This document shows, piece after piece, positions 8,827 to 17,809 of a DNA stretch of 64,000 nucleotides. This DNA comes from Tessaracoccus massiliensis. GTDB taxonomy: Bacteria > Actinomycetota > Actinomycetes > Propionibacteriales > Propionibacteriaceae. Position 1 is the stretch's first letter. Every line of letters begins with the position of its first letter. The notes under the pieces are model-generated. The model worked only from the letters and a program-made list of their open reading frames with translations. It was not told the origin of the DNA and made no database searches. A program made the position numbers and the translations under genes. The stretch covers positions 62,001-126,000 of the forward strand of contig NZ_LN623543.1 of NCBI RefSeq assembly GCF_000826065.2. Reading direction: 5' to 3'.

Positions 8827-9650
8827 GCTATCTCGAGGTCACGGACCTGACCATCACCTTCGGCCGGCGGCAACGCACGGCCGTCAACGGCATTTCATTG
8901 AGCGTCGAAGCCGACGAGCGGCTGGGCATCATCGGCCAATCGGGATCCGGCAAGTCCGTCACCGCGCTCGCCATCATGGGTCTCCTGCCGGAGCACGCGC
9001 ACGTGACCGGCTCCATCAAGCTCGACGGGCGCGAGCTCGCGGGGCTTCCCGAGCGCGAGTACCGCCGGCTGCGCGGCGACGAGATTGCCATGATCTTCCA
9101 GGAGCCCATGACGGCCTTGGACCCCACCATGAAGGTGGGGCGGCAGATCGGCGAGGTCGTCGCCCTCCACCACCGCGACCGCAGAGGCGGCATCCGCGAC
9201 GAGGTGCTCACGTGGCTGGAGCGTGTCGGCATCGTGGAACCCGAACGGATCTCGGATTCGTACCCGCACGAACTCTCTGGCGGGCAGCGGCAGCGGGCGC
9301 TGATCGCGATGGCGCTGTCCAACGAGCCAGGCCTCGTGCTGTGCGACGAGCCCACCACCGCCCTGGACGTGCTGGTACAGCGCCAGATCCTCGCCCTCCT
9401 CGACGAGCAGTTGCAGGGCCGCTCCGCCATCTTCGTCTCCCACGACCTCGCCGTCGTGCGGCAGGTGTGCAGGCGGGTGGCGGTCATGCTCGAGGGCCGC
9501 ATCGTGGAGGAGGGGCCCATCGAGGATGTCATCGCCGACCCCCAGCACCCCTACACCAAGGGCCTCATCGCTTCGGCGCGCATCGATCAGGTGCCGCCCG
9601 GCCACAAGCTCCCATCGGTGGCCGACTTCTACCGGGGGGAGCGGGCATGA
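8823..9650 (+). CDS. ABC transporter ATP-binding protein, DppD/OppD type
   Basis: The protein of 275 residues contains a full nucleotide-binding domain: Walker A GQSGSGKS near residue 39, Q-loop FQEPMTALDP, signature LSGGQRQR, Walker B LVLCDEPTTALD and the switch His in VSHD. The short C-terminal oligopeptide-transporter extension (DPQHPYTKGLIAS) is present. It powers the importer together with the next gene's product. The start is fixed by the ATGA overlap with the upstream permease stop. The frame stays open far upstream inside that permease, but those codons have no homology to the family. Confidence 0.9.
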   Translation: MSYLEVTDLTITFGRRQRTAVNGISLSVEADERLGIIGQSGSGKSVTALAIMGLLPEHAHVTGSIKLDGRELAGLPEREYRRLRGDEIAMIFQEPMTALDPTMKVGRQIGEVVALHHRDRRGGIRDEVLTWLERVGIVEPERISDSYPHELSGGQRQRALIAMALSNEPGLVLCDEPTTALDVLVQRQILALLDEQLQGRSAIFVSHDLAVVRQVCRRVAVMLEGRIVEEGPIEDVIADPQHPYTKGLIASARIDQVPPGHKLPSVADFYRGERA

Positions 9651-10420
9651 GCCTCGTCGAGCTCCACGGCGCCGGTGTGACCTACCGCCGCGCAGGCACA
9701 CCGAACGTTGCCCTGCACCCCGCCGACGTGGTGATCGGGCCCGGTGAGCGGGTCGGCGTCGTCGGCGGCTCAGGCTCGGGTAAGACGACGATGGCCCGGC
9801 TGATGCTGGGCCTGGTGCCGCCGTCCTCGGGCGATGTGCGGTTCGACGGCAGGTCCATCGTCGGGCTCAAGGAACGCGAGCGTGGTTGGCTGCGCGCGGC
9901 TGCATCGATGGTGTTCCAGGACCCCAACTCGTCGCTCAATCCCCGCATGAAGCTGCGCGACATCGTGGGCGAGCCGCTGCGCTCGCCCGTGCTCCGGGGG
10001 CGCGGCGACGTGCCCGAGCTCACCGTCGACGTGCTCGCCGCGGCGCTGGAGGGCGTGGGGCTCAGCCCCGAAATGCTCGACCGGTATCCGCACCAACTCT
10101 CCGGCGGCCAACGCCAACGGGTGGCGATTGCACGTGCCCTGATCTCCGACCCGGCGTTCCTGGTGGCCGACGAGCCGGTCTCCGCGCTGGACGTCTCCGT
10201 GCGGGCGCAGGTGCTCAACCTGCTCACCGAGGAAGTCTCGCAGCGCTCGCTCGCGCTGGTGCTGGTCTCACACGACCTGGCGATCGTGCGCCACCTGTGC
10301 GAGCGGGTGCTGGTGATCGAGCGCGGCCACATCGTCGAGGAGGGGGCGGTGGCCGACGTGCTGGACAATCCTCAGCACGCGTACACGCAGGCGCTGGTGG
10401 AGGCCACGTTGACGCTGTAG
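9647..10420 (+). CDS. ABC transporter ATP-binding protein, DppF/OppF type
   Basis: This second ATPase of the importer has 257 residues. Visible motifs are Walker A GGSGSGKT, FQDPNSSLNPRMKL (the OppF-type Q-loop), signature LSGGQRQRVAIARAL, Walker B FLVADEPVSALD and switch VSHD. It ends with DNPQHAYTQALVEATL, as in DppF. It overlaps the previous gene by 4 bases and is the last gene of the operon. SerA follows after 50 bases with its own likely promoter. The OppD/OppF pair is usual for family 5 importers. Confidence 0.9.
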   Translation: MSLVELHGAGVTYRRAGTPNVALHPADVVIGPGERVGVVGGSGSGKTTMARLMLGLVPPSSGDVRFDGRSIVGLKERERGWLRAAASMVFQDPNSSLNPRMKLRDIVGEPLRSPVLRGRGDVPELTVDVLAAALEGVGLSPEMLDRYPHQLSGGQRQRVAIARALISDPAFLVADEPVSALDVSVRAQVLNLLTEEVSQRSLALVLVSHDLAIVRHLCERVLVIERGHIVEEGAVADVLDNPQHAYTQALVEATLTL

Positions 10421-10470
10421 CGATGGACGGGTTCGGGCGTTCCCGGCGGGGGAGCGTAGAGTGGCCCACC

Positions 10471-11661
10471 GTGAAGGCACTCCTCCTTGAGAACATCCAT
10501 GCAGATGCCGTGAAGTCCCTCGAAGCCAAGGGCTACGAGGTGGAGACCCGCTCAGGGGCACTGGCCGAGCGGGACCTGATGGCCGCGCTCGACGGGGTCG
10601 ACTACCTGGGCATCCGCTCCCGCACGTACGTCACCCGCAAGGTGCTCGAAGGTGCAACTCAGCTGAAGTCTGTGGGCGCCTTCTGCATCGGCACGAACCA
10701 GATCGATCTGGAGGCCGCCACCGAACTTGGCGTGGCCGTCTTCAACGCCCCGTACTCCAACACCCGCTCCGTGGTGGAACTGGCCATCGCCGAGATCATC
10801 GCGATGGCCCGCAAGCTCACCGACCGCAACCGCGACATGCACAACGGGGTGTGGGACAAATCCGCCGTCGGCTCGCACGAGGTGCGGGGCCGGACCCTGG
10901 GCATCGTCGGCTACGGCAACATCGGGTCGCAGCTGTCGATCGTCGCCGAGGCCCTCGGCATGCGGGTGCTGTTCTACGACATCGCCGACAGGCTGGCGCT
11001 GGGCAACGCCCGCCGCGTCGATTCGCTCGACGAGCTGCTGGAGCAGGCCGAAACCATCTCGCTGCACGTGGACGGGCGAGAGGAGAACACCAACCTGTTC
11101 GACGCCACGAAGTTCGCCAAGATGCGCCCGCGCGCCCTGTTCCTCAACCTGTGCCGCGGCCCCGTCGTCGACCTCGACGCGCTGTACGAGGCCCTGACCA
11201 GCGGCCACATCGCCGGCGCCGCGATCGACGTGTTCCCCAGCGAGCCCAAGAGCAAGGACGAGCCGTTCGTCTCCAAGCTGCAGGGCCTCAGCAATGTGAT
11301 CCTCACCCCGCACGTGGGCGGCTCCACGCAGGAGGCCCAGGTCGACATCGGCCGCTACGTGGCGGGCAAGCTCAACGACTACCAGACCACGGGCTCCACG
11401 TCGATGAGCGTCAACCTCCCCGAGGTCGCAGCCGGGCCCATCCGCGAGCGTCGCATCGTCCATCTGCACCACAACGTGCCCGGCGTGATGGCGCGGCTGA
11501 ACTCGCTGCTGGCCAAGCACGAGATCAACATCATGTCGCAGACGCTGGCCACCAAGGGGTCACTGGGCTACGCGATCACCGACATCGCCGGCACCGACGT
11601 CAACGGGCTGCTCTCAGAGCTTGAGGCACTGGACGAGACGTTGCGCGTCCGCGTGCTCTGA
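10471..11661 (+). CDS. serA: D-3-phosphoglycerate dehydrogenase
   Basis: SerA oxidises 3-phosphoglycerate with NAD+ to 3-phosphohydroxypyruvate, the first step of serine synthesis. The 396-residue protein has the short E. coli-type layout: a split substrate domain, a Rossmann domain with GYGNIGSQ, a catalytic Arg/Glu/His set (SLHVDG, LNLCRGPVVD, LTPHVGGST) and a C-terminal ACT domain (about 325-396, RIVHLHHNVPGVMARLNSLL) that binds serine for feedback inhibition. This differs from the longer mycobacterial SerA with its intervening domain. I chose GTG 10471; -10-like TAGAGT (10457-10462) lies 8 bases upstream and no Shine-Dalgarno is placed for it. An in-frame ATG at 10423 would add 16 non-conserved residues. 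Confidence 0.92.
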   Translation: MKALLLENIHADAVKSLEAKGYEVETRSGALAERDLMAALDGVDYLGIRSRTYVTRKVLEGATQLKSVGAFCIGTNQIDLEAATELGVAVFNAPYSNTRSVVELAIAEIIAMARKLTDRNRDMHNGVWDKSAVGSHEVRGRTLGIVGYGNIGSQLSIVAEALGMRVLFYDIADRLALGNARRVDSLDELLEQAETISLHVDGREENTNLFDATKFAKMRPRALFLNLCRGPVVDLDALYEALTSGHIAGAAIDVFPSEPKSKDEPFVSKLQGLSNVILTPHVGGSTQEAQVDIGRYVAGKLNDYQTTGSTSMSVNLPEVAAGPIRERRIVHLHHNVPGVMARLNSLLAKHEINIMSQTLATKGSLGYAITDIAGTDVNGLLSELEALDETLRVRVL

Positions 11662-11664
11662 TTG

Positions 11665-12453
11665 TCAGGAGAGGAACTCCAGCGCGGCGTCGTGGAGGAG
11701 GCCGTTGGTGGCGAGTGCGCCCGGCCCCTTCACCCCGTCCTCGCCGCTCAGGTTGGTGAAGCGACCGCCGGCCTCGCGCACGATGATGTCCAGCGCGGCC
11801 ATGTCGTAGAGCTCGAGATCAGGCTCGGCCGCCACGTCGACGCTGCCCTCGGCCACCAGCATGTAACTCCAGAAATCGCCGTAGGCGCGCGTGCGCCAGG
11901 ACGAGCGCATCAGGTCGATGAAGCCCTGACCCTTGCCCGAATCGACCCATTCCGCGATGTCCGAGTACGACAGGGACGAGTCCGCGATCTGCTCCACCTT
12001 GCTGACGCGCAGCTCGGTGGCGTTGAGGATGGAGCGGCCCGTGTAGGCGCCGCCGCCCTCTGAGGCCCACCAGCGGCGGCCCAGCGCGGGGGCGGAGACG
12101 ACGGAGGCCACGATGCGTCCCTCCACCTCGAGCGCGATGAGGGTGGCCCAGACGGGCACGCCGCGCAGGTAGTTCTTGGTGCCGTCGATGGGGTCGATGA
12201 TCCAGCGGCGGGGCGACTCCCCGGTGTCGTCGAACTCCTCGCCGTGCACCGCGTCGCGCGGGCGGGTGCGGGCCAGGGTGCGGCGGATGGCCTCCTCGAC
12301 GGCGGTGTCGGCCTCGGTGACGGGCGTCGAATCCGGCTTGGCCTTCACCCGCAGATCCAGGGCCTTGAACCTGTTCATCGAGAGCGAGTCAGCGTCGTCG
12401 GCCATGAGGTGCGCCAGGCGCACGTCGTCGGTGAGGTCCTTAGTCTGTGCCAT
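11665..12453 (-). CDS. hisN: Histidinol-phosphatase, inositol monophosphatase family
   Basis: This 262-residue protein of the Mg2+-dependent IMPase fold has the metal-site motifs GEEF, WIIDPIDGTKNY and, near the C-terminus, ELYDMAALDIIVREAGG. The HisN subgroup of actinobacteria dephosphorylates histidinol phosphate in histidine synthesis, and its gene commonly lies near rsgA and aroA, as here. An inositol or nucleotide phosphatase role cannot be excluded on motifs alone. A -10-like TACGGT lies 6 bases before the ATG, and no Shine-Dalgarno is present, so the mRNA may be leaderless. It is convergent with serA with 3 bases between the stops. Confidence 0.82.
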   Translation of the reverse strand: MAQTKDLTDDVRLAHLMADDADSLSMNRFKALDLRVKAKPDSTPVTEADTAVEEAIRRTLARTRPRDAVHGEEFDDTGESPRRWIIDPIDGTKNYLRGVPVWATLIALEVEGRIVASVVSAPALGRRWWASEGGGAYTGRSILNATELRVSKVEQIADSSLSYSDIAEWVDSGKGQGFIDLMRSSWRTRAYGDFWSYMLVAEGSVDVAAEPDLELYDMAALDIIVREAGGRFTNLSGEDGVKGPGALATNGLLHDAALEFLS

Positions 12454-12507
12454 GCAACCACCGTAGCGGTGCAGTCTGGTTTCTGCGGGTGGGCACGCCT
12501 GGGGGTC

Positions 12508-13506
12508 TCAACCACCGTGGGAGACGAAGGCGTCCTCCATGCGGCGGAACGAGGCGAGGCGCTCGGGGGAGAGGCGACCCTGGGCCACGGCGTCGTCGAA
12601 GGCGCAGTCGATGGCGCCGGTGGTGTGCGGGCAGCCGCGTGGGCACTCCTCCGCGATCTCGGCCAGATCAGGGAACGCGCCGACGATCGATTCGGGGGAG
12701 ACGTGCATGATGCCGAACGACCGGACGCCGGGGGTGTCGATGATCCACCCGCCCTCCGGCAGCTCCATCGCGACGGCGGAGGTGGACGTGTGACGTCCCT
12801 TGCCGGTCAGCTCGCTCACCTCGGCCGTGGCGCGGTGCGCATCTGGGATGAGGCGGTTGACCAAGGTGGACTTGCCCACGCCCGAATGGCCGACGAAGAC
12901 GGTGACCCTGTCCTGGATGGCCGCGCGGATCTCTGCGAGGTCCGCCTCCGGCTCCGTGACCAGGATGGGCACGCCGAGGGGTTCGTAGGCCTCCTGCAGT
13001 TCCCGGGGAGAGGCGAGATCCGCCTTCGTGAGGCACAACACCGGCTCGATCCGGGCGTCGTAGGCGGCCACCAGGATGCGGTCGATCATCCCCATCCGCG
13101 GGGGAGGGTCCGCCAGGGCGGTCACGATGAAGAGCTGGTCCGCGTTCGCGACGATGGGCCGCTCGAATGATTCGGCATCGTCATCGGCGCTGCGGCGCAG
13201 CATCGTGCGGCGCTCCAGCACCTCGACGACGCGGCTGAGCGTGCCCTCGTCGCCGCTGACGTCGCCGTCGAGGCGGACGTGGTCGCCCACGATGATGCCG
13301 CCCTTGCGGTGGATGAGGCGGCCACGCACAGCGGTGACGTGTCTGCCATCGAGCAGGCAGCGGTAGCGCCCGCGGTCAATCGAGATGACCCGGGCGACGG
13401 GGAGCTTGGAGTAATCCGGCCTGTCCTTCGTGCGGGGCCGGCTGCGTCGACGGGGGCGGTCGAACTCCTCGACGTCCCGGTCGTGCTTGTCCCACTTGCT
13501 GCTCAA
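12508..13506 (-). CDS. rsgA: Ribosome small-subunit-dependent GTPase A
   Basis: RsgA is a circularly permuted GTPase that checks late 30S subunit assembly. The 332-residue protein has an OB-fold N-terminal domain (SIDRGRYRCLLDG...IVGDHVRL), the permuted G motifs (G4 LTKADL before G1 GHSGVGKSTLVN and G3 DTPGVRSFG) and a C-terminal zinc site (CPRGCPHTTGAIDC). A longer reading frame exists, but I place the start at TTG 13506: it overlaps the aroA stop as TTGA and has GAGG 8 bases upstream, and the additional 18 residues only recode the aroA end. It forms an operon with doxX and aroA. Confidence 0.9.
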   Translation of the reverse strand: MSSKWDKHDRDVEEFDRPRRRSRPRTKDRPDYSKLPVARVISIDRGRYRCLLDGRHVTAVRGRLIHRKGGIIVGDHVRLDGDVSGDEGTLSRVVEVLERRTMLRRSADDDAESFERPIVANADQLFIVTALADPPPRMGMIDRILVAAYDARIEPVLCLTKADLASPRELQEAYEPLGVPILVTEPEADLAEIRAAIQDRVTVFVGHSGVGKSTLVNRLIPDAHRATAEVSELTGKGRHTSTSAVAMELPEGGWIIDTPGVRSFGIMHVSPESIVGAFPDLAEIAEECPRGCPHTTGAIDCAFDDAVAQGRLSPERLASFRRMEDAFVSHGG

Positions 13507-14759
13507 CCGATCAACCTCGCCCAGTCCTGCGGGAACGCCGGCATGGTCTTGGAGACGCACTCCAGATCCGTGACGGAGATCCCGGGTTGCCTGAGTGCCA
13601 CGACGGCGGCGAAGTGCACCATGCGGTGATCGGCGTACGTCTCCACCTCGGCGCGCTGCAGCGGCGTGCCGCCCCTCAGCGTGAGGCCGTCGTCGGTCTC
13701 TTCTGCGGTGATGCCCAGCTTGGTGAGCTCCGCCACCAGCGCGGCGAGCCTGTCTGTCTCGTGGCCGCGGATGTGCGCCACCCCGCGGAGGGTGGTGGTG
13801 CCCTCGGCCAGCGCGCCGAGCGCCGCCACCAGGGGCGTCAGCTCCGAGGCCGTGGTGAGGTCCACGTCGATGCCGTGGAGGCGCTCCGGACCGACGAGCG
13901 TGACGCTTCCTGCGCCCCGTTCGACGGTGGCGCCCATGCGCTGGGCCACTTCGAGGAAGAGCCCGCCAGGCTGCAGGGAATGCTCCGGCCAGCCGGGCAC
14001 CGTGACGCTTCCGCCCGTGGCGGCAGCCGCGGCGAGGAACACCGAGGCGTTGGTCAGATCAGGTTCGATGGTGGTCTCGCGGGCCGCGATCGGGCCGGGG
14101 GAAACGACCCAGGTGCGTTCGTCCGGCTCGTCGATCCGCACGCCGCGCTCGCGCAGCATCTGCGTGGTCATGGCGATGTGGGGCCGCGAGGGGAGCCTGT
14201 CTCCCGTGTGGCGGAGGGTGAGGCCGTGCGGCAACCGCGCCCCGATCAGCAGCAGACCGGAGATGAACTGGCTCGATTCCGACGAATCGACGGCAACCTC
14301 CCGGGCGAACTCCGCGGGCGGGACGAGGCGGAAGGGCAGGGCGTCGGCAGACACCGCCGCCCCCAACTGACGCAGGCCGTCGAGGATCGGGGCCATGGGC
14401 CGCTGCGACGCGTGGGGGTCGCCGACGAAGGAGCTGGGGCCGTCCGCGAGCATCGCGATGGGCGGCACGAACCGCATGACGGTGCCGGCCAGCCCGCAGT
14501 CGATCTCCGAGGCGCCACGGAACCGCACGGGCGGGGTCACCCGGAGCGCGTCGCCGTCAGCTTCGAGCGAGCAGCCCAGGGCGCGCAGCGCGTCGATCAT
14601 CAGCCGCGAGTCCCTGGACTCCAGCACCCCGCGCAGGGTGCTGGCACCCTCAGCGAGGGCGGCCAGCACCAGCGCGCGGTTGGTCTCCGATTTCGACCCC
14701 GGGACGGTGACTTCCCCCGTCACCGGGGACAGCGCTGAGGGGAGGGGCTGAGCGGTCAA
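13503..14759 (-). CDS. aroA: 3-phosphoshikimate 1-carboxyvinyltransferase (EPSP synthase)
   Basis: This enzyme joins shikimate-3-phosphate and phosphoenolpyruvate to give EPSP in the chorismate pathway. The 418-residue protein shows the N-terminal PGSKSETNRALVLAALA substrate motif, the SSQFISGLLLI stretch, ESRDSRLMIDAL, and C-terminal KTMPAFPQDWARL. The usual PEP-loop LGNAGTAMR is replaced by DCGLAGTVMRF, as in actinobacterial AroA. The TTG start at 14759 overlaps the doxX stop (TTGA), the same arrangement seen at the next junction with rsgA. Confidence 0.93.
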   Translation of the reverse strand: MTAQPLPSALSPVTGEVTVPGSKSETNRALVLAALAEGASTLRGVLESRDSRLMIDALRALGCSLEADGDALRVTPPVRFRGASEIDCGLAGTVMRFVPPIAMLADGPSSFVGDPHASQRPMAPILDGLRQLGAAVSADALPFRLVPPAEFAREVAVDSSESSQFISGLLLIGARLPHGLTLRHTGDRLPSRPHIAMTTQMLRERGVRIDEPDERTWVVSPGPIAARETTIEPDLTNASVFLAAAAATGGSVTVPGWPEHSLQPGGLFLEVAQRMGATVERGAGSVTLVGPERLHGIDVDLTTASELTPLVAALGALAEGTTTLRGVAHIRGHETDRLAALVAELTKLGITAEETDDGLTLRGGTPLQRAEVETYADHRMVHFAAVVALRQPGISVTDLECVSKTMPAFPQDWARLIG

Positions 14760-15370
14760 GGAGTAACGGCCTCGAGCTTCTTGCCCAGCCGCTTGGCCTG
14801 CTTGCGGGCCTTCTTGCTCAGCTTCTTGGCCTGCTTCTCAGCCTTGGCGGAGGCCTTCTTCGCGGAGCGGCTCACGTCGTTACCCAGGGCGGAGGCCTTC
14901 TTCTCGGCTGCCTTGGCGGCCTGCGCGGAGCGCCAGCTGAGGCTGGGCTTGCCCTGCAGATCCTGCGTGGCCAGCACCGCAGCACCCAGGAGGGCGCCGT
15001 TGCGCAGCATCTCGGGGCGGGCCAGCTTCTTCGCCTCATCCGAGGCCTGCTTGCCCGGTGCCGAGATGGCGAGGTTGAGCACGCTGGCCTTCGCGAGGAG
15101 CAGCGCACCGAGGCGGCGGCCGATGCCGGTGGCGAACATCACGCCACCGGCGATCTGGGCCACGCCGGCGAGGCGCACCCAGGTCTCGGCCTTCTCTGGC
15201 ACATACGAGGCGACATCTGCCGGCACGACCCGCTGCAGCAGCGGGGAGACGGTGTTGGTGAATGCTTCCGCATCCGCCGCGGTCTCGGCAGGCTTGGTGA
15301 CCGCCTTGACTCCCTCGGAGATGAAGTAGCTGGCGAACAGTGTTCGGGCTGCGAATCGCAAGAGGCTCAT
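14756..15370 (-). CDS. DoxX-family membrane protein with Lys/Ala-rich tail
   Basis: The protein of about 204 residues begins with a DoxX-type four-helix membrane domain (FAARTLFASYFISEGVKAV, then WVRLAGVAQIAGGVMFATGIGRRLGALLLA). It ends in about 60 residues of repeated Lys/Ala/Ser (AEKQAKKLSKKARKQAKRL), which resembles histone H1-type tails and should face a negatively charged partner such as nucleic acid or lipid head groups. The function of DoxX proteins in this context is unknown. ATG 15370 is preferred over ATG 15376, because a -10-like TAGGGT (15382 to 15377) abuts the latter and lies 6 bases before the former. It is the first gene of the doxX-aroA-rsgA operon. Confidence 0.75.
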   Translation of the reverse strand: MSLLRFAARTLFASYFISEGVKAVTKPAETAADAEAFTNTVSPLLQRVVPADVASYVPEKAETWVRLAGVAQIAGGVMFATGIGRRLGALLLAKASVLNLAISAPGKQASDEAKKLARPEMLRNGALLGAAVLATQDLQGKPSLSWRSAQAAKAAEKKASALGNDVSRSAKKASAKAEKQAKKLSKKARKQAKRLGKKLEAVTP

Positions 15371-15376
15371 GGCCAT

Positions 15377-15389
15377 ACCCTACTAGCCT
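15377..15389. promoter_or_regulatory. Divergent back-to-back -10 hexamers (doxX / SRAP)
   Basis: On the minus strand TAGGGT (15382 to 15377) lies 6 bases before the doxX ATG. On the plus strand TAGCCT (15384-15389) lies 7 bases before the SRAP ATG at 15397. The two hexamers are one base apart, so each promoter's -35 region falls inside the other gene and both messages would be leaderless. Confidence 0.5.
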
Positions 15390-15396
15390 TGACGGC

Positions 15397-16095
15397 ATGT
15401 GTGGACGGTATGCGGCGACAGCCAACCCCAGCGAGTTGGTCGAGGCATTCGAGATCTCGTTGATCGACGGCGAGGTTGCCGAGGTCACCGGCCCGCGCTA
15501 CAACATCGCCCCCACCGATCTGGTGCCCGCCGTCGTTGACAGGGCCAGGGACGGTGAGGTCACCCGCAAGCTGGTGCCGCTCAAGTGGGGCCTGGTGCCG
15601 AGCTGGGCGAAGTCGCCCGACGGCGGCGCCAGGCTGATCAACGCCCGCGTCGAGACGGTCACCGAGAAGCCGTCGTTCCGCAAGGCCGCCTCCGCCAGGC
15701 GCTGCCTCCTGCCGGCGCTGGGGTACTACGAGTGGCGCAGCGAAGAAGCGCCGGGGGAGAAGAAGCCGGTCAAGCAGCCGTACTTCCTCAGCCCCGCGTC
15801 GGATCTGCTGGTGATGGCCGGCCTCTACGAGTTCTGGAAGGGGCCCGACGGCTGGCTGTCCACCACCACGATCCTCACCACGGAGGCCACCGATGATCTC
15901 GGCTGGGTGCACGACCGGATGCCCATGGTGGTACCGCGCGACAGTTGGGACGACTGGCTCGATCCCACGCTGACCGATGCCCGTGCGGCGGTCTCGATGC
16001 TGACGGCGCCGCTGGATCTGGCGCACCGGAAGGTCTCGCGCGAGGTCAACAAGGTGGGTACCGACGGCCCGCAATTGGTGCAGCCCGTCGCATGA
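15397..16095 (+). CDS. SOS response-associated peptidase (SRAP, YedK/HMCES family)
   Basis: SRAP proteins protect abasic sites in single-stranded DNA by forming a thiazolidine crosslink through the Cys exposed when Met1 is removed. The 232-residue protein starts MCGRYA, giving that catalytic Cys2, and has the other family residues: YNIAPTD, KWGLVPSWAK, NARVETVTEKPSFRKA, the catalytic Glu in YYEWR, and the His in HDRMPM. The ATG is fixed by the need for Cys at position 2 and by TAGCCT 7 bases upstream. A SRAP gene next to aroA is also found in mycobacteria. ABC-F follows after 15 bases. Confidence 0.92.
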   Translation: MCGRYAATANPSELVEAFEISLIDGEVAEVTGPRYNIAPTDLVPAVVDRARDGEVTRKLVPLKWGLVPSWAKSPDGGARLINARVETVTEKPSFRKAASARRCLLPALGYYEWRSEEAPGEKKPVKQPYFLSPASDLLVMAGLYEFWKGPDGWLSTTTILTTEATDDLGWVHDRMPMVVPRDSWDDWLDPTLTDARAAVSMLTAPLDLAHRKVSREVNKVGTDGPQLVQPVA

Positions 16096-16110
16096 TGGAA
16101 CACTGGGGCG

Positions 16111-17709
<1,599 letters not shown>

Positions 17710-17720
17710 CCATCCGAGGA

Positions 17721-17736
17721 CTGCGCGATCGCGCAG
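17721..17736. terminator. Perfect 16-base palindrome after the ABC-F gene
   Basis: CTGCGCGATCGCGCAG reads the same on both strands. It could fold as a 6-bp stem with a GATC loop and act as a terminator 11 bases after the stop codon. No U-rich tract follows, so an operator role is an alternative. Confidence 0.4.
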
Positions 17737-17809
17737 AAACTCTGTGCATTCGCTCGCCGGATGCTCACCCCCGCGCAGTTGAGGGCGGCTGCGGGTCTAG
17801 GGTGGAGGC

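Noticed and set aside
12508-13560. The longer rsgA frame starting at 13560
   Set aside because: The first 18 codons overlap the 3' end of aroA and have no family similarity; TTG 13506 with a TTGA overlap and GAGG fits better.
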